From: Mactra quadrangularis
Lineage: Eukaryota > Mollusca > Bivalvia > Venerida > Mactridae
Reading direction: 5' to 3'
Length of the DNA stretch: 64,000 nucleotides
Assembly: GCA_025267735.1 (NCBI GenBank)
Contig: CM046299.1
Coordinates: forward strand, 18,002,232 to 18,066,231
In this document: piece by piece, positions 12,801-23,619 of the stretch
Position numbering within the stretch: the first letter of the stretch is position 1
Layout: every line of letters begins with the position of its first letter
Notes under the pieces: model-generated
The model's input: only the letters and a program-made list of their open reading frames with translations
Told to the model about the DNA's origin: nothing
The model's database searches: none
Position numbers and translations under genes: made by a program

Positions 12801-12931
12801 ATCAGCCTGAAGCAACTTTAACACTTGGTTCAGAAAGCACTATTCTTTCAGATCAGGCTAGATTAATGCTTGATGTAAGCGCTATACACAATCTTCAGGG
12901 TCAAGAATATCGTATGCCGAATATGTATTAA
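6892..12931 (+). CDS. Multi-C2H2 zinc-finger protein with AT-hook-like motif, complete
   Basis: Coding exons are 7064-8945, 10374-10541, 11337-11529 and 12025-12931, all with GT-AG borders and consistent phases, totalling 3150 nt or 1049 residues plus stop. Exon 1 also carries 5' UTR from an acceptor (TTTTTTCCAG) ending at 6891, so a non-coding exon probably lies upstream. The acidic N-terminus (residues 1-270) is followed by a C2HC finger from Cys275, an AT-hook-like KRGRPKK at 375-381, and C2H2 fingers beginning near residues 518, 547, 607, 634, 662, 690, 719, 747, 775, 803 and 830. The tail (863-1049) is rich in Ser, Thr, Asn and Gln. The classical TGERPF linker is rebuilt exactly across the exon 1/2 junction, which confirms the splice. 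A nuclear sequence-specific DNA-binding regulator is likely. I cannot assign an orthologue: C2H2 proteins of this layout are numerous and lineage-specific. Confidence 0.92.
9281..9430. mobile_element. MITE family M1, copy 2 (in zinc-finger intron 1)
   Basis: The left arm is diverged (TACATACATTAAACCTGC). The right arm is well kept: AAATCAGCTGAGTTAATG then TATGTGCCACTGACAGTTG. The element lies in the intron between exons 1 and 2. Confidence 0.55.
9555..9958. repeat. 400-bp dispersed repeat R400, copy 1
   Basis: It starts ATCTGATTAAAACC and ends TGTTTACGGAGATTG. A second copy at 15657-16049 is colinear throughout, including GCTCGCCTACTC, GGTCACGTTCAGGT, AATTGTTATGAT, CCAATCGCAGACTG-type and ATTGATTGGTCGACA. 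It has no inverted ends or coding frame; its class is unknown. Confidence 0.7.
10058..10150 (+). mobile_element. tRNA-derived SINE, family A, copy 2
   Basis: The head ATGGCAACATGGTAGAGTGT, B box GGGTTTGAATCTGAG and tail TTCGGACCATGGATTTTTA match the copy at 510-608. It lies in zinc-finger intron 1. Confidence 0.65.
10157..10288. repeat. Long imperfect hairpin (MITE-like)
   Basis: GTTTTTCTCAACCGTCAAAA at the left pairs with TTTGACAGTTGAGAAAAA at the right. The pairing continues inward with TTTTTTCACGGTGA against CACTGTGAAAT. The arms are about 45 bp with few mismatches. It directly abuts the SINE tail. Confidence 0.55.
11076..11327. mobile_element. TATACCCCCG-family repeat in zinc-finger intron 2
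   Basis: The left end forms a hairpin (TATACCCCCGCTTCG ... GAGGGGGGTATAC), followed by CCTTGTCCGTCCGTGCGTCC; the right end has GGCGGGGGTATCACTAGTG. I recognise this as a common bivalve dispersed repeat. The same terminal motif occurs at 41524-41545 and 44556-44588. Confidence 0.6.
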
Positions 12932-13115
12932 CCAGTATGAAAGATCTAAATGAAAATATCTAATTTATTTATTTTGTGGTTAGTGTTAAGATTCCTATAC
13001 TGAGTTTGTATTAACAATTTTGAAGGATCTTAATGAAACAATAATTTATTTATTTTGTGACCAGTGTTAAGGCTGACACGTTTACATGGAAAAATACTGA
13101 TTTTAACCAATAAAA
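12932..13115 (+). promoter_or_regulatory. Zinc-finger gene 3' UTR: duplicated AU-rich elements and poly(A) signal
   Basis: Directly after the stop, a segment of about 50 bp containing TTTATTTATTTTGTG and ending GTGTTAAG occurs twice (about 12938-12990 and 13025-13072). Each copy holds the TTATTTATT nonamer typical of AU-rich instability elements. A canonical AATAAA lies at 13109-13114. The mRNA is therefore a candidate for regulated decay; this is inference from motif only. Confidence 0.5.
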
Positions 13116-13233
13116 TCAATCTGAAGCCAGTAGAATTACAACACTGGTTGTGATGTTGTTATGCACTATGGGAAATTTCTTCTTGAAGTCTATGAAATTA
13201 GTAGGTATGTGGTTGCCCAGGACAACCTTTTTT

Positions 13234-14170
13234 AGCTCGACTTTACGTAGTAATGTAGAGCTCTCCTACTCGCCCCAGCGTCGGCGTCCGCGTCCACCTT
13301 TCTGATTAAAGTTTTTGTGCAGTAAAATACTTTCTTCTATATCTTTGTTATTTCTTAAGATATTAACTTCAAACTTTAAATATATGTTCCTTACTATCAA
13401 CCACATCTCATGTGACAAGGTATATAACTCCAAACACATTTCTTTCAGAATTATCTCCCCTTGAACTGATTAAAGTTTTTGTGCACAGATTAAATTTTTT
13501 ATGCAGTAAAATACTTTCTCCTATATCTTTGTTATTTCTTAAGATATTAACTTCAAACTTTAAATATATGCTTCTTATTATCAACCACATCTCATGTGAC
13601 AAGGTTCATAAATCTAAATATATTTTTTTCAGAATTATCTCCCCTTGAACTAGAGTTTTCTTTCAAAAATGTTTGTTTTTACTGCAACTGTTTTATTCCT
13701 TTAGGTATTGACTTCAAACTTTAAATGTACATTCCTTATTATCAACCAAATTTCATGTGACAAGGTGTATAACTCCAAATATATTTTTTCAGAATTATCT
13801 CCCCTTGAACTTAGAGTTTTCTTTAAAAAGTGTTTGTTTTAACTGCAACTGTTTTATTTCTATAGGTATTGACTTCAAACTTTAAATGTACATTCCTTAT
13901 TATCAACCAAATTTCATGTGACAATGTGTATAACTCCAAATATATTTTTTCAGAATTATCTCCCCTTGAACTTAGAGTTTTCTTTAAAAAATGTTTGTTT
14001 TTACTGCAACTGTTTTATTTCTATAGGTATTGACTTCAAACTTTAAATATATGTTTCTTATTATCAACCACATCTCATGTGACTAGGTTTATAACTCCTT
14101 ATACATATTTTTTACTCCTGTGACAAACACTAACTAAGTCGAGCATGCTGTCTCCTCTGACAGCTCTTGT
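13234..14170. mobile_element. Composite repeat with five internal units of about 160 bp
   Basis: It is bounded by AGCTCGACTTTACGTAG and GTCGAGCATGCTGTCTCCTC..CAGCTCTTG. The motif CTTCAAACTTTAAAT recurs near 13367, 13552, 13710, 13872 and 14033, each followed by ATCAACCACATCTCATGTGA-type sequence and AGAATTATCTCCCCTTGAAC. Tandem growth inside a mobile repeat is indicated. The terminal AAGAGCTGTC...GACAGC motif is shared with 38888-39455. Confidence 0.7.
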
Positions 14171-15039
14171 TTAGTTCAGGCAACCAACAATTTCTTTTGG
14201 GCAACCAAAAGTCAGCAAATAAGATATAGTGCTTGCTCTTAAAATGATCTGTTCAGACAACCACTTTCGTATCCTAATTTCGTAGACTCAGCATGGGTGA
14301 AAGTTTTCAGTATTAATACTGATTTCAGTATTTTGAGAATACATTTCACTATCTAATTTATATGAAATCTGGTCTATTTCAGTATTTTGAAAACCTTCAA
14401 CTTCCATCCATGAGTCCAGAGACTGTAAGCTGCATGAAATATTATATATGTTTTTGTTAGGGTATTTGAATCAGTTAATGAGTTATTTTGTTGCTGATAC
14501 ATGTGCGATAAAATTTTGTTAATTATTATTTTGATATACAGTGTATTGACCCCCATACATAAACTGTATGTAGCAAAATCATTGCCTTAAATGCTTTTGA
14601 GTATAAGCCTAATTTATTATGTTGTATACAGATATAAATGTTGTACAGCAACCATCATTAATCTCATGTGAGTCTATGTTGCCAAGGGTACTCTTTTTTA
14701 ATATTGACTTACTTTACCCCAAATCTTGGGTTAATTCGCAGATATAAAGTGTTGATTTTAGAGTTTTCATACTTGTTGTTATATGCTTTTTACCCTATAC
14801 AAAACTACTCATCATTGTGGCATTATTGTTAATGTATAAGTTAAATAGATAATTTAACATTGTAATAAACTTTGTTATAAAAGATTATGATTGCATCTTG
14901 AGTTTTTTCAAATCTTTAATCCTGTTGACTGCATTTTAGTCATCCGACATTTGAAGATTTTTCCTAGGTTTTTCTTTCCTGGATTCCTCGCATTCAAGTT
15001 TAGTTTATACTGATTTATATAGTTGGATTTTAAAACAAG

Positions 15040-15240
15040 TTCTGACAACTTAGATAATCACTTTCAAATCTGCTACCTGGTTCCCCAAAACTGAGCTAGT
15101 AGGATAAAGTTTCTTATTCAAGGAAACCATGGGGTAGATTTTGGATAGGATTTGGACCATTGTAGAGCTGACTATCAAATGGTTACCAGTGCAACGTCGT
15201 AAGCTCTCGGCAATGCCCTCTCCCAGGCTTGTTAGTATCA
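15040..15240 (-). mobile_element. tRNA-derived SINE, family D, copy 1
   Basis: Minus strand: a tRNA-like head with ATTTGATAGTCAGCTC and a degenerate B box, then AAATCCTATCCAAAATC and TTTCCTTGAATAAGAAAC. It is colinear with 28945-29125. Confidence 0.5.
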
Positions 15241-15656
15241 TGACAATATCATCTTTGCCTTCTGATATCTAGGGCACTAAAAATCAGTGCAGCCACTATC
15301 GGACATAAACAGTGTATTTGTATGGAGAATATAAATTGATGAGCAAAATACAGATACTGTAGGACAGCATTATTCAGAATATTGACAGCTGTCAGAAAAG
15401 TGAATTGTACTACAAAGAAAAGGATTTAATCATAATGACCATCAATAAGTAGAAGTCTTAGTTATTGAAAACAGAAAATTATTTCTTGAACCTCAGTTAA
15501 ATACATGTAATACATTTCGTTTTGCTAAAGAAAACGTTGATATGGATTTTAGAATTAGTTTAAATCCTATAAAAATGGTTAAATGGTGACAGTTAGTTTG
15601 TTTGGCTCTAATTAATGGTACTTTAATCTTGACCATCTTTTTGTCATTGTAGTGCA

Positions 15657-16049
15657 ATCTGATTAAATCTGTTCTAATATTTTCCGCTCGCCTACTCCTA
15701 ATTTAGAACTGGCTGTTTTCAAATGAGGGTCACGTTCAGGTAACCTTTTCTCATCATAATACTCATGACGAAATTGTTATGATTAGCAACTTGTTAACAT
15801 TGTCTATGTCATGCAATTTGAAATGAACTGTCCAATCGCAGACTGAAAAATACCGCTGTTTAATTAGCTCTTAAACCTTGGTCTAAAAATAGAAATTACG
15901 AAATCAAAATGTTATTAATAGTGTTTCGTCTAGATGAAAGCTACACATTGATTGGTCGACATAAAGGTCATTTCGATGTGACCCTCCAATGAGAAAGTAG
16001 AGATCCTGAATGACAATGCTCTACAGGATATCTGTTTACGGAGATTGAT
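15657..16049. repeat. 400-bp dispersed repeat R400, copy 2
   Basis: It is colinear with 9555-9958 over its full length, at roughly 80-85% identity by eye. It is in the same orientation. Confidence 0.7.
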
Positions 16050-16544
16050 TATAGTGGTCAGTCAACCTACTCTTTGTCAAATAAAAGGCTTAGATCTTTG
16101 GAGCTGAGCTTTAAATCAGTACTACACACATACTTTTGCAATGAACTGAAATTTTAATAACTTGGTTATGTTCAGAATGACCATATATGTCTTAAGTATA
16201 GACCAAGCATCAAACCAACAACTTGCACAGACTGAGCCAACTTGCCAAATAGTCCAAGAGTTGAGGCTATTTATCTTTAATTTCATGACATGTCTCGTTT
16301 TTCCCATTGCAAAAACTACATTTAATGTAGAACAACACAATATCAAATCCAGAATATGCCAAAACTGAAAATTAACAGCCTCAGCTCTAAAATATAACAT
16401 TCTGTGAGTACTTTTCTTACATGATACCGGTAATAACTAAATAATGTTTGTTTCATAAAGCAACGTGATTGGTTAACATAGAATCATGTACCAGAATTAA
16501 TAAGAGTCAATAAAAAAATAACTCAAATTATGTTTGAACCCAGA

Positions 16545-16800
16545 TCTGTAGTGTAGATGGTAGTGAGCTGGGATTTCAAATCTTTATTGCCCAATGGGGG
16601 AATACCACCTGGGCTGTTATACCATTCCATGAAAATTTTACCATAATATCAATTTCCCTCCATTAATATGGTATATGCAGAATCTGCTGGCCGTGTGAGG
16701 ATAGGCGAGTACTAGTTATAGACCAAGGTATAGGAATGCTAGGTTAGGTGTGCTGGACGCTGTATAATAATCTAAAATTATGTTGGCACATTGTTAAACC
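16545..16800 (+). mobile_element. tRNA-derived SINE with shared core domain, family B, copy 1
   Basis: After a degraded tRNA-like head, the core GGCGAGTACTAGTTATAGAC lies near 16703, then GTTAGGTGTGCTGGACG and TTGGCACATTGTTAAACCCA. The same order occurs at 51796-52132. Behind it TATAAAAAACCAAGGGGTCA is tandemly duplicated. Confidence 0.6.
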
Positions 16801-17638
16801 CAGCATAAAAAACCAAGGGGTCAATAAAGTATAACTCAAAGAGTTAAAGTATAAAAAACCAAGGGGTCAATAAAATATAACGCAAACCGATGTTTTTTGT
16901 TTTAACCATATTAATTTGCAAATAATGCTAATACCCAGTAAGCAATTATAACATTTCCAGTTAATAATGATACAATATAGTTGCCACAAACAAAGACATT
17001 TAACGTGAACATATAAGGTACGGAATGAATGAATAATACCATGAAGACAACATCAGTTCTAACAAAAGCCATAGAGCAATAGTTTTTGTCAATAATACAA
17101 TAAACACAGGTATAAAGTCACAATTATGCTGAATTTAAATTGATGTTCAATTCATGAACAAGTGTTTTATAAAATTATAAGACATAACTGCCACACAAAG
17201 CAATTTATGCAGATGTTTGGTCGAATGCAACAGTGCTTTAAACCCATTTTATTTAATTATCAAGGAAGCATATATAGAAAACACCCATTACTTTCATATC
17301 CTTAACTTGAAGCAAAATGCCCTTTTCTCCCTTTATTTAAACCTGGTCACTATCTTTTATTTTTAAATGTGCATGTGTACCAAGAAATCAATTAAAACAG
17401 GTTAAGATTTATTGAAAAAAAGTCAAATTAGAACAATGTTGCATTCATCCAAGGACTGATTTTTTTTTATATCAGTGTTCTTGCTAGACAATATTGACTG
17501 ACCCATGTAAATTTTGTTTATTAATTATTGGTCTTAAATAGATTAATTACTATGATAAGTAAGTTATGTTCACAAGTGTCAAGCAATAAGAATACACTGT
17601 ACTTGCAGGCAAAACAAATTATAATAATGACAAAATGA

Positions 17639-17785
17639 TGTGGCCAGTTTTCTAATGAAATTGCTATCTAGCACTTAATCCTCTGGTACCCTTCTTACAT
17701 CAAAAGTAACAATTATGTGATATCAAATAGGGGGTACCAGGGAGCAAAGGGCAAGCTAGCGAATGTTTAGGAAACTAGCCAATGT
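17639..17785. repeat. Dispersed short inverted-repeat element, copy 2
   Basis: It shares the motif order of 91-250: GGCCAGTTTTCTAATGAAAT, CTGGTACCCTTCTTA, GGGGGTACCAGGG, GCTAGCGAATG and CTAGCCAATG. Confidence 0.5.
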
Positions 17786-19594
17786 TGTGAAATAATATGA
17801 ATATTGGAATATTTGTCAAAGATTTTTGCTTGACAAGAAACATAATGAAGAAAAAATGAAGATTGCACTGTTACTGTTATGAAATGAATTGTTAGAATGA
17901 AACATAATAATAATTTAAGGGCAAACATTTGGTACAAATATAACATCAATTCAAACAAAAGCATTCCATATTTCAAACATATGCACTTAATTAACTATAA
18001 TTCTATTTCATAAATAAATGCAATTGGCAAGCAGTCTAAAAATGATTTTTAATCTTTTGAATCAGTAATCAGCTGATAGTGTAAGTCTCTCTGTTAGAAT
18101 TACCCATAATACGGTAGAAGTCCCTTAGTGTGTTTAACATGCCATGTGACATCATCAAAATTGGTATAAAATTAGGCAGGTCAAACAAGTGCTTAATTTT
18201 CAATTATCAACATGATTTACAAGTGCATAAACACATTCCTCCATTTGTGCACATCCTCAAAAACCTAGGGTTTTACCTGGTATTCATCAACAATAATATT
18301 TGTTGCGTATGAGTATCATGGGTTTTCAATGATGACTTTTGCACAAAAATTGATGACACCATGTCAACATGAATTCTACCTTAACACAGTAAGAGCACAA
18401 TGAATGAGATTTTCCTGGAGAAAAATTGCCTGACAAACATATATAATAACATTTTATCAGCAAGCACTCTAAATATATAATATACAAAGCAGATAAGTGA
18501 TGGTATGTGATCAAGCAGTGTCTTATAGTTATAACATGAAAAGAACAATAACATCAAGTTAACACAAGTTACAGCCTCAATAAAATCAGACCTGACATTT
18601 GGCATCAACCTTTAGACTTGATTTGGAACATAAGTTGACAGGGTTTTCCAGGAGAAACATTTTGCACCAATGTGAAACTAAGTTGAAAAAAATGTGTGCT
18701 CAAAATGTGGGAACAATATGATTTAATCTGTGTTGCATACTTTTCAGCAATAATATGTAAAAAAACTTTGTTCTGCATGAATGAATCCAGTACAAACAAA
18801 CCTTATTCGACTGGAAAACCCCATGAATTTGAGTTCCGGTAAAACACCACTATGCTAGCAGTTATAGGAGTCTGATTTTACTAACATTGAACAAGCCACT
18901 ATGTATATCAACAATATAACTGTACATAACTAATACAAAAATGTACACAGGGTTATACAAAGGAATCACAATATAGTCATATAACAAAAACACAATGCAT
19001 TTCAAAGGTCAAATTTATCACAAATAATACAAATAATTAGTCTATAGTTTTTTTTACTCCATTTTGATTTAATACTATAACTTTGATTCTCAGCCTTTAG
19101 GCTAATAAATAACAAAGTATACCAGTAGTCAATTCACTGTTTTTTCACAGTAAAAAAAGTGCTGTTTTGGGGTTCTTGGTTTAAAGGTCAGGCAAATGGG
19201 TATGAAAAAATGTTAACTACTTTATTCCTTATTAATTTTGTACCTCTTCCGAAATTGTAAAGCTTGCTCCCATTGACTCAAGATAATTATATAAAATTTC
19301 AATGTCATTTTTTACACTCGGAATTAAATTGATAATGCATATAAATCTATCCCAGGTCAATATGGACCAACCATACAACTGCATGGGTAGGTTCTGAAAT
19401 TCTGAATTTAATATAGACTATTTAATCAACCCTAATGACAGAACATGCAAATCAACTTAACCATTCATACAGTTCAACCTTAGACAAAAGACTACTTAAA
19501 TGTAAAACAAACCTCAAAGTATAAACCACTTTCGTTAGACCAAAATAGCACAGTCTCAATCAGCCCCTCTTCATTAAAACTAAGACTTATGCCT

Positions 19595-19933
19595 CAGTCC
19601 CATAAAATCGTGACTTGTTACGGACCCGTACATGCAGACAGCCATAGGCCGTAGGAAGCCTTGCGTTTCAGGGTGACGATACGCACATGGTCAAAACATC
19701 ACACCCGTACAGAGCCATAGCTGGAAGATATGCATGTCTAATCCATACATAGCCACTATTTTGTACACAGTTTGACTCTGAAACTGATACGTGTATCCTG
19801 GGCTCATCTCACGGACCCTGGTGAAAAGGTAATAGTCCATACAGGTACGCAAGAGTTCGTACGGGTCCTTGCGGAGTTTGATTGCACGACGCCGTACGGT
19901 GCCCTCACAGGTATTTTTATGTTTATGGGACTG
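19595..19933. mobile_element. Short TIR element (CAGTCCCATAAA ends)
   Basis: The 12-bp ends CAGTCCCATAAA and TTTATGGGACTG are inverted and 339 bp apart. The interior is GC-rich with many CG-containing words (GTACGGGTCC, CGACGCCGTACG), unlike its surroundings. No 8-bp target duplication is evident. Confidence 0.45.
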
Positions 19934-20821
19934 TAGCTTTAAATACAATACATTTTTGGTCATTATATTGAAGTCTACCAGAATTAAAATTGTAGTGACA
20001 GACTTTCATCCAGAGGTGGAGGGAGTTCTGGGACCTAACTTAACAAAACTTCACAAATTAAAAGTTTTTTCTAAATGTTCATTTTTTTAGTAGGTATATC
20101 CAGTAAAAAAAGATCTTAAACACACTGAATCAAAGACAGCTGAGAGCATACAAGCTTTCTTGCCATTAATAATGCTGACAAACAATTTCCATAATATTCA
20201 TTACATCTTAAAATTTCTATGACAAATCCTATTTTGAGTAATTTTGTGTAACCAGATCCTGGCATATACATTCCATGGGAGATTTGTTTTAAATGTTTTA
20301 AATGCACATGTACAGAATTGATGGTTTTTATATCAGAGTGGTCTTATTATATGGACAAGTTCTTCCCAATTAGGAATTTCTGTCTTTAAAAATGTCAAAG
20401 TTGCATGATTTTAAAATAACAAAAGCGGTCATAATAGCATAACTTTACTTATAAGAAAATCATTCAAGGTAGAATGTCTGTGTTCCCATTTCTATATCCA
20501 ACTTTACTTAAATTGATTAATTAACTGTATGATATTGGACTTTAAATTCAGGGCTGATATGGCGTTTACTACATCATTATAACCAAATACTAGGCCATTA
20601 TGGAACAACATGGCCTTTATGAAATACCTTGACCATTATGACATTCAGGTATTTTGATTGGTTACGAATCTCATAATAGCCGAATTTGCTCATAAAGGCT
20701 GTGTTTCCTTAGAAAAAATGCCGCCATTTTGAATGTTGGAACAATCTGAGCGTTTTTGATAGTTAAGGGTTTTCATAAATTTCACAAATTGAATAGTTAA
20801 TTAATAAAACTGTCAATAATT

Positions 20822-20940
20822 AAGTGTTTTCATAATGACCTTGTTATTTGGATGAAGTAAGTCATATTAGTCTTTGACCTGCAGACTCAGGCTAATATGA
20901 CCGTCTTAAGCCAAATAACAAGGCCAGTATAAAAACACTA
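20822..20940. repeat. Large imperfect palindrome
   Basis: The left arm AAGTGTTTTCATAATGACCT..GTTATTTGG pairs with the right arm CCAAATAACAAGG..CAGTATAAAAACACT; inner arms GTCATATTAGTCT and AGGCTAATATGAC also pair. Arms are about 50 bp around a loop of about 15 nt. Confidence 0.6.
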
Positions 20941-21172
20941 AAAACACTGTAGTATAGGCATATAACATCATTTATCAATGAAGTGCACTTTTTACAATAC
21001 ATGGAAAATGTGACTAGATACAATGTACACAGTTATACAAAAAACATGTTTTTGAGACAGTATAGTTTAAATATTAAGTTAATATTAGAATATATACATG
21101 GAAATAAATCAAATACATCCGAGGTACATATAGGTATACATATCACAAAGTGAGAGGGACATTATTGATACT

Positions 21173-21500
21173 TGGATACATGTGGAATTTCACTGCAACT
21201 TACAAACGGCTTAAGAGTAAATAGCAATACACTATACAACTCACAGGGGCTTGAGATTAAATAGCAATACAATATAGTTAGTGGGTACATGTGGTTTTTC
21301 ACTGCAACTCACAAATGACTTAAGAGTAATTATCGATACACTATACAACTCACAGGGGCTCAAGATTTACTAGCAAAAACAATATAGTTAGTGGGTACAT
21401 GTGGTTTTTCACTTCAACTCACAAATGACTTAAGAGTAATTATCGATACACTATACAACTCACAGGGGCTCAAGATTTACTAGCAAAACAATATAGTACA
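21173..21500. repeat. Tandem repeat, about 120-bp unit, three copies
   Basis: The units share ACATGTGG..TTTCACT, CAACTCACAAATGACTTAAG, ACACTATACAACTCACAGGG and CAATATAG. The last two units are nearly identical and the first is more diverged. Confidence 0.75.
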
Positions 21501-23280
21501 AAGTGATACTTAGTTTAGTGTTACATAGATAGGATTTCAAGGTCCAGTGGTGAATTATATAGGTACAGTTACAATGATACATAAAGTACAGTGAATTCAC
21601 AGAAACTTGGGGAATTTTGTATGACACAGTGAAAAAACGGCTAAAAACAATGCCAAAAGAACATCATGGTTTTAGCATATGTTCCCGCAGTGAATTTTAA
21701 CGTTATACAAAATTTAGTAAATTCACAGTTGACTGAGACTCATTATAAGAATATGAAAATCAATACACAATTCAAGCCCCTGTGGTGAATTACAATGCTA
21801 CAAACATGTAAGTGAACAAGTATACAATAGTTCATAAAATAATCATGATTGTTACTACAATGCAATGATGATGATGATGAAGGTTTATATATGGAAACAT
21901 TTCATGTAGAAAATGGAAATTATAACAGTATAACTTTGCAAAAATAAGCCTTCATGTAAGTACTCCATCAAACATCTATTTCATACAAGTAAATCAGAAA
22001 GTTTTGAAATCTGTATTATTTAACCATAACAATATACCAACAGAGAAATCACCAACTCTTAAAATGAAGCCAAAATGTTTCATTTTGCATACGAAGGAAA
22101 CAATGATAATAATATTATAATTATAATGAAGCAAACTTGCAAAATGGTTATAAATTAACAAGTGTAAAATAAAAGAATGCGGTAGTGCCCTATTTGATGA
22201 AAATAAACATACACAAATTATTAATTAAACAAAGATGGCAGTTAACATACATGTACAATGCATTAAGTTTGTGAACTAAAAACTCATATAAATTTAAAAA
22301 AAAGTTAATTCATCCTCATTATAAAAAACAACAAAAGATCCATGGAATTGAAATCCATGCAAGAAAACTGACCCTTTTTTCAAACACTAAATTCATTGGT
22401 TGTAATACAAACACAAGTAAAAAAACTGTGTTTAAAGGAGATACTCTTTCCTTGAACACATTAACTGTAATCACTAATTTATCTTTGGTATAATACAATA
22501 GTATAAATCCTAAATCAACAAAATCCTAGAAGTAAAATATGATGGTTTTTATTTTGTTGTCAATGACTCAAATCTTTGGTTTTATAAAAATAATATCATT
22601 AATATTCATATCAATAATAAACATGTACAAATAAATGGTTATCATTAGTTTCAAGAAAAATAGTATTAAAAGTGGTATTTTTCTGGGCTTTGAGATGGTT
22701 TCATATTACTTAATTTTCTGAAACTATTGTATGCACAAAAACATTTGTACAAAAACATTTTTACAAAAGTTCATGTTTTTAGAGAAAATATGAAAAATAT
22801 ACATGTGTTAAGAGACTTTTGGGCCCCAGTGTAGCGTAACTTACAAGTTATATACTGCATATATAAAGCTGAGAGGCTCTACCACACGTAAACTAAATAG
22901 CAAAGATATATAGAATTCACTTCACACTAGCACCGGAAGTTAAGATTTAAGGCAAACATGAAACAATGGTACAAAATGGAAGAAAACAGTATTTCACTAA
23001 ATACATTTATGTTTTCAAACTATATGCTTAACAATAAACTCAATATACAAAGTGTCATAACACGCTATATACTAAACTTACATTGGGTCTTTCTAAGAGT
23101 GGAAATTACAAAAAAGTCAATAAAAAATCCTGCTACTGCATGCAGGCATGATACATTTCATACTACAGAGTCAATACATACAAACTATAGTATTCCACTC
23201 AAACTATTCATTAAGTAGGTAGTCCTACTATGTGTAACAATCTTTTACACTAACATCAGTGAGTAAACACTTATTTTAGG

Positions 23281-23619
23281 AGTGTGGAATTTCTTTTTGT
23301 TTTTCATTTGTCCTCGGACAAGTGATATCTTACAATCTATTTATCCAGGATCAAACTGCACTGGTCCATAAGTTCAATATTCAAAAAGACATATTGAGAA
23401 CTGTGATATTAACTACAATTTATAAGTAATAATGAACAATTGACACTGTAGACAGTGCAGTTCACAGTTGAATTTGACAAAAACATTACAACATTTACAT
23501 TATTTAGTATATTTACAACTAAAATATCACTTGTCTTGGGACAAGTGGGATTTATTTATTTACTTGTTCGCAGACATAAATGTACAAGTCGGACAAGTCG
23601 GGCAAAGGAATTCCACACT
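23281..23619. mobile_element. Short TIR element (AGTGTGGAATT ends) with GGACAAGT motifs
   Basis: AGTGTGGAATTTC at the left and GGAATTCCACACT at the right are inverted. Inside, GGACAAGTGATATC and ATATCACTTGTC pair, with further GGACAAGT words. A 339-bp non-autonomous DNA element is likely. Confidence 0.5.
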
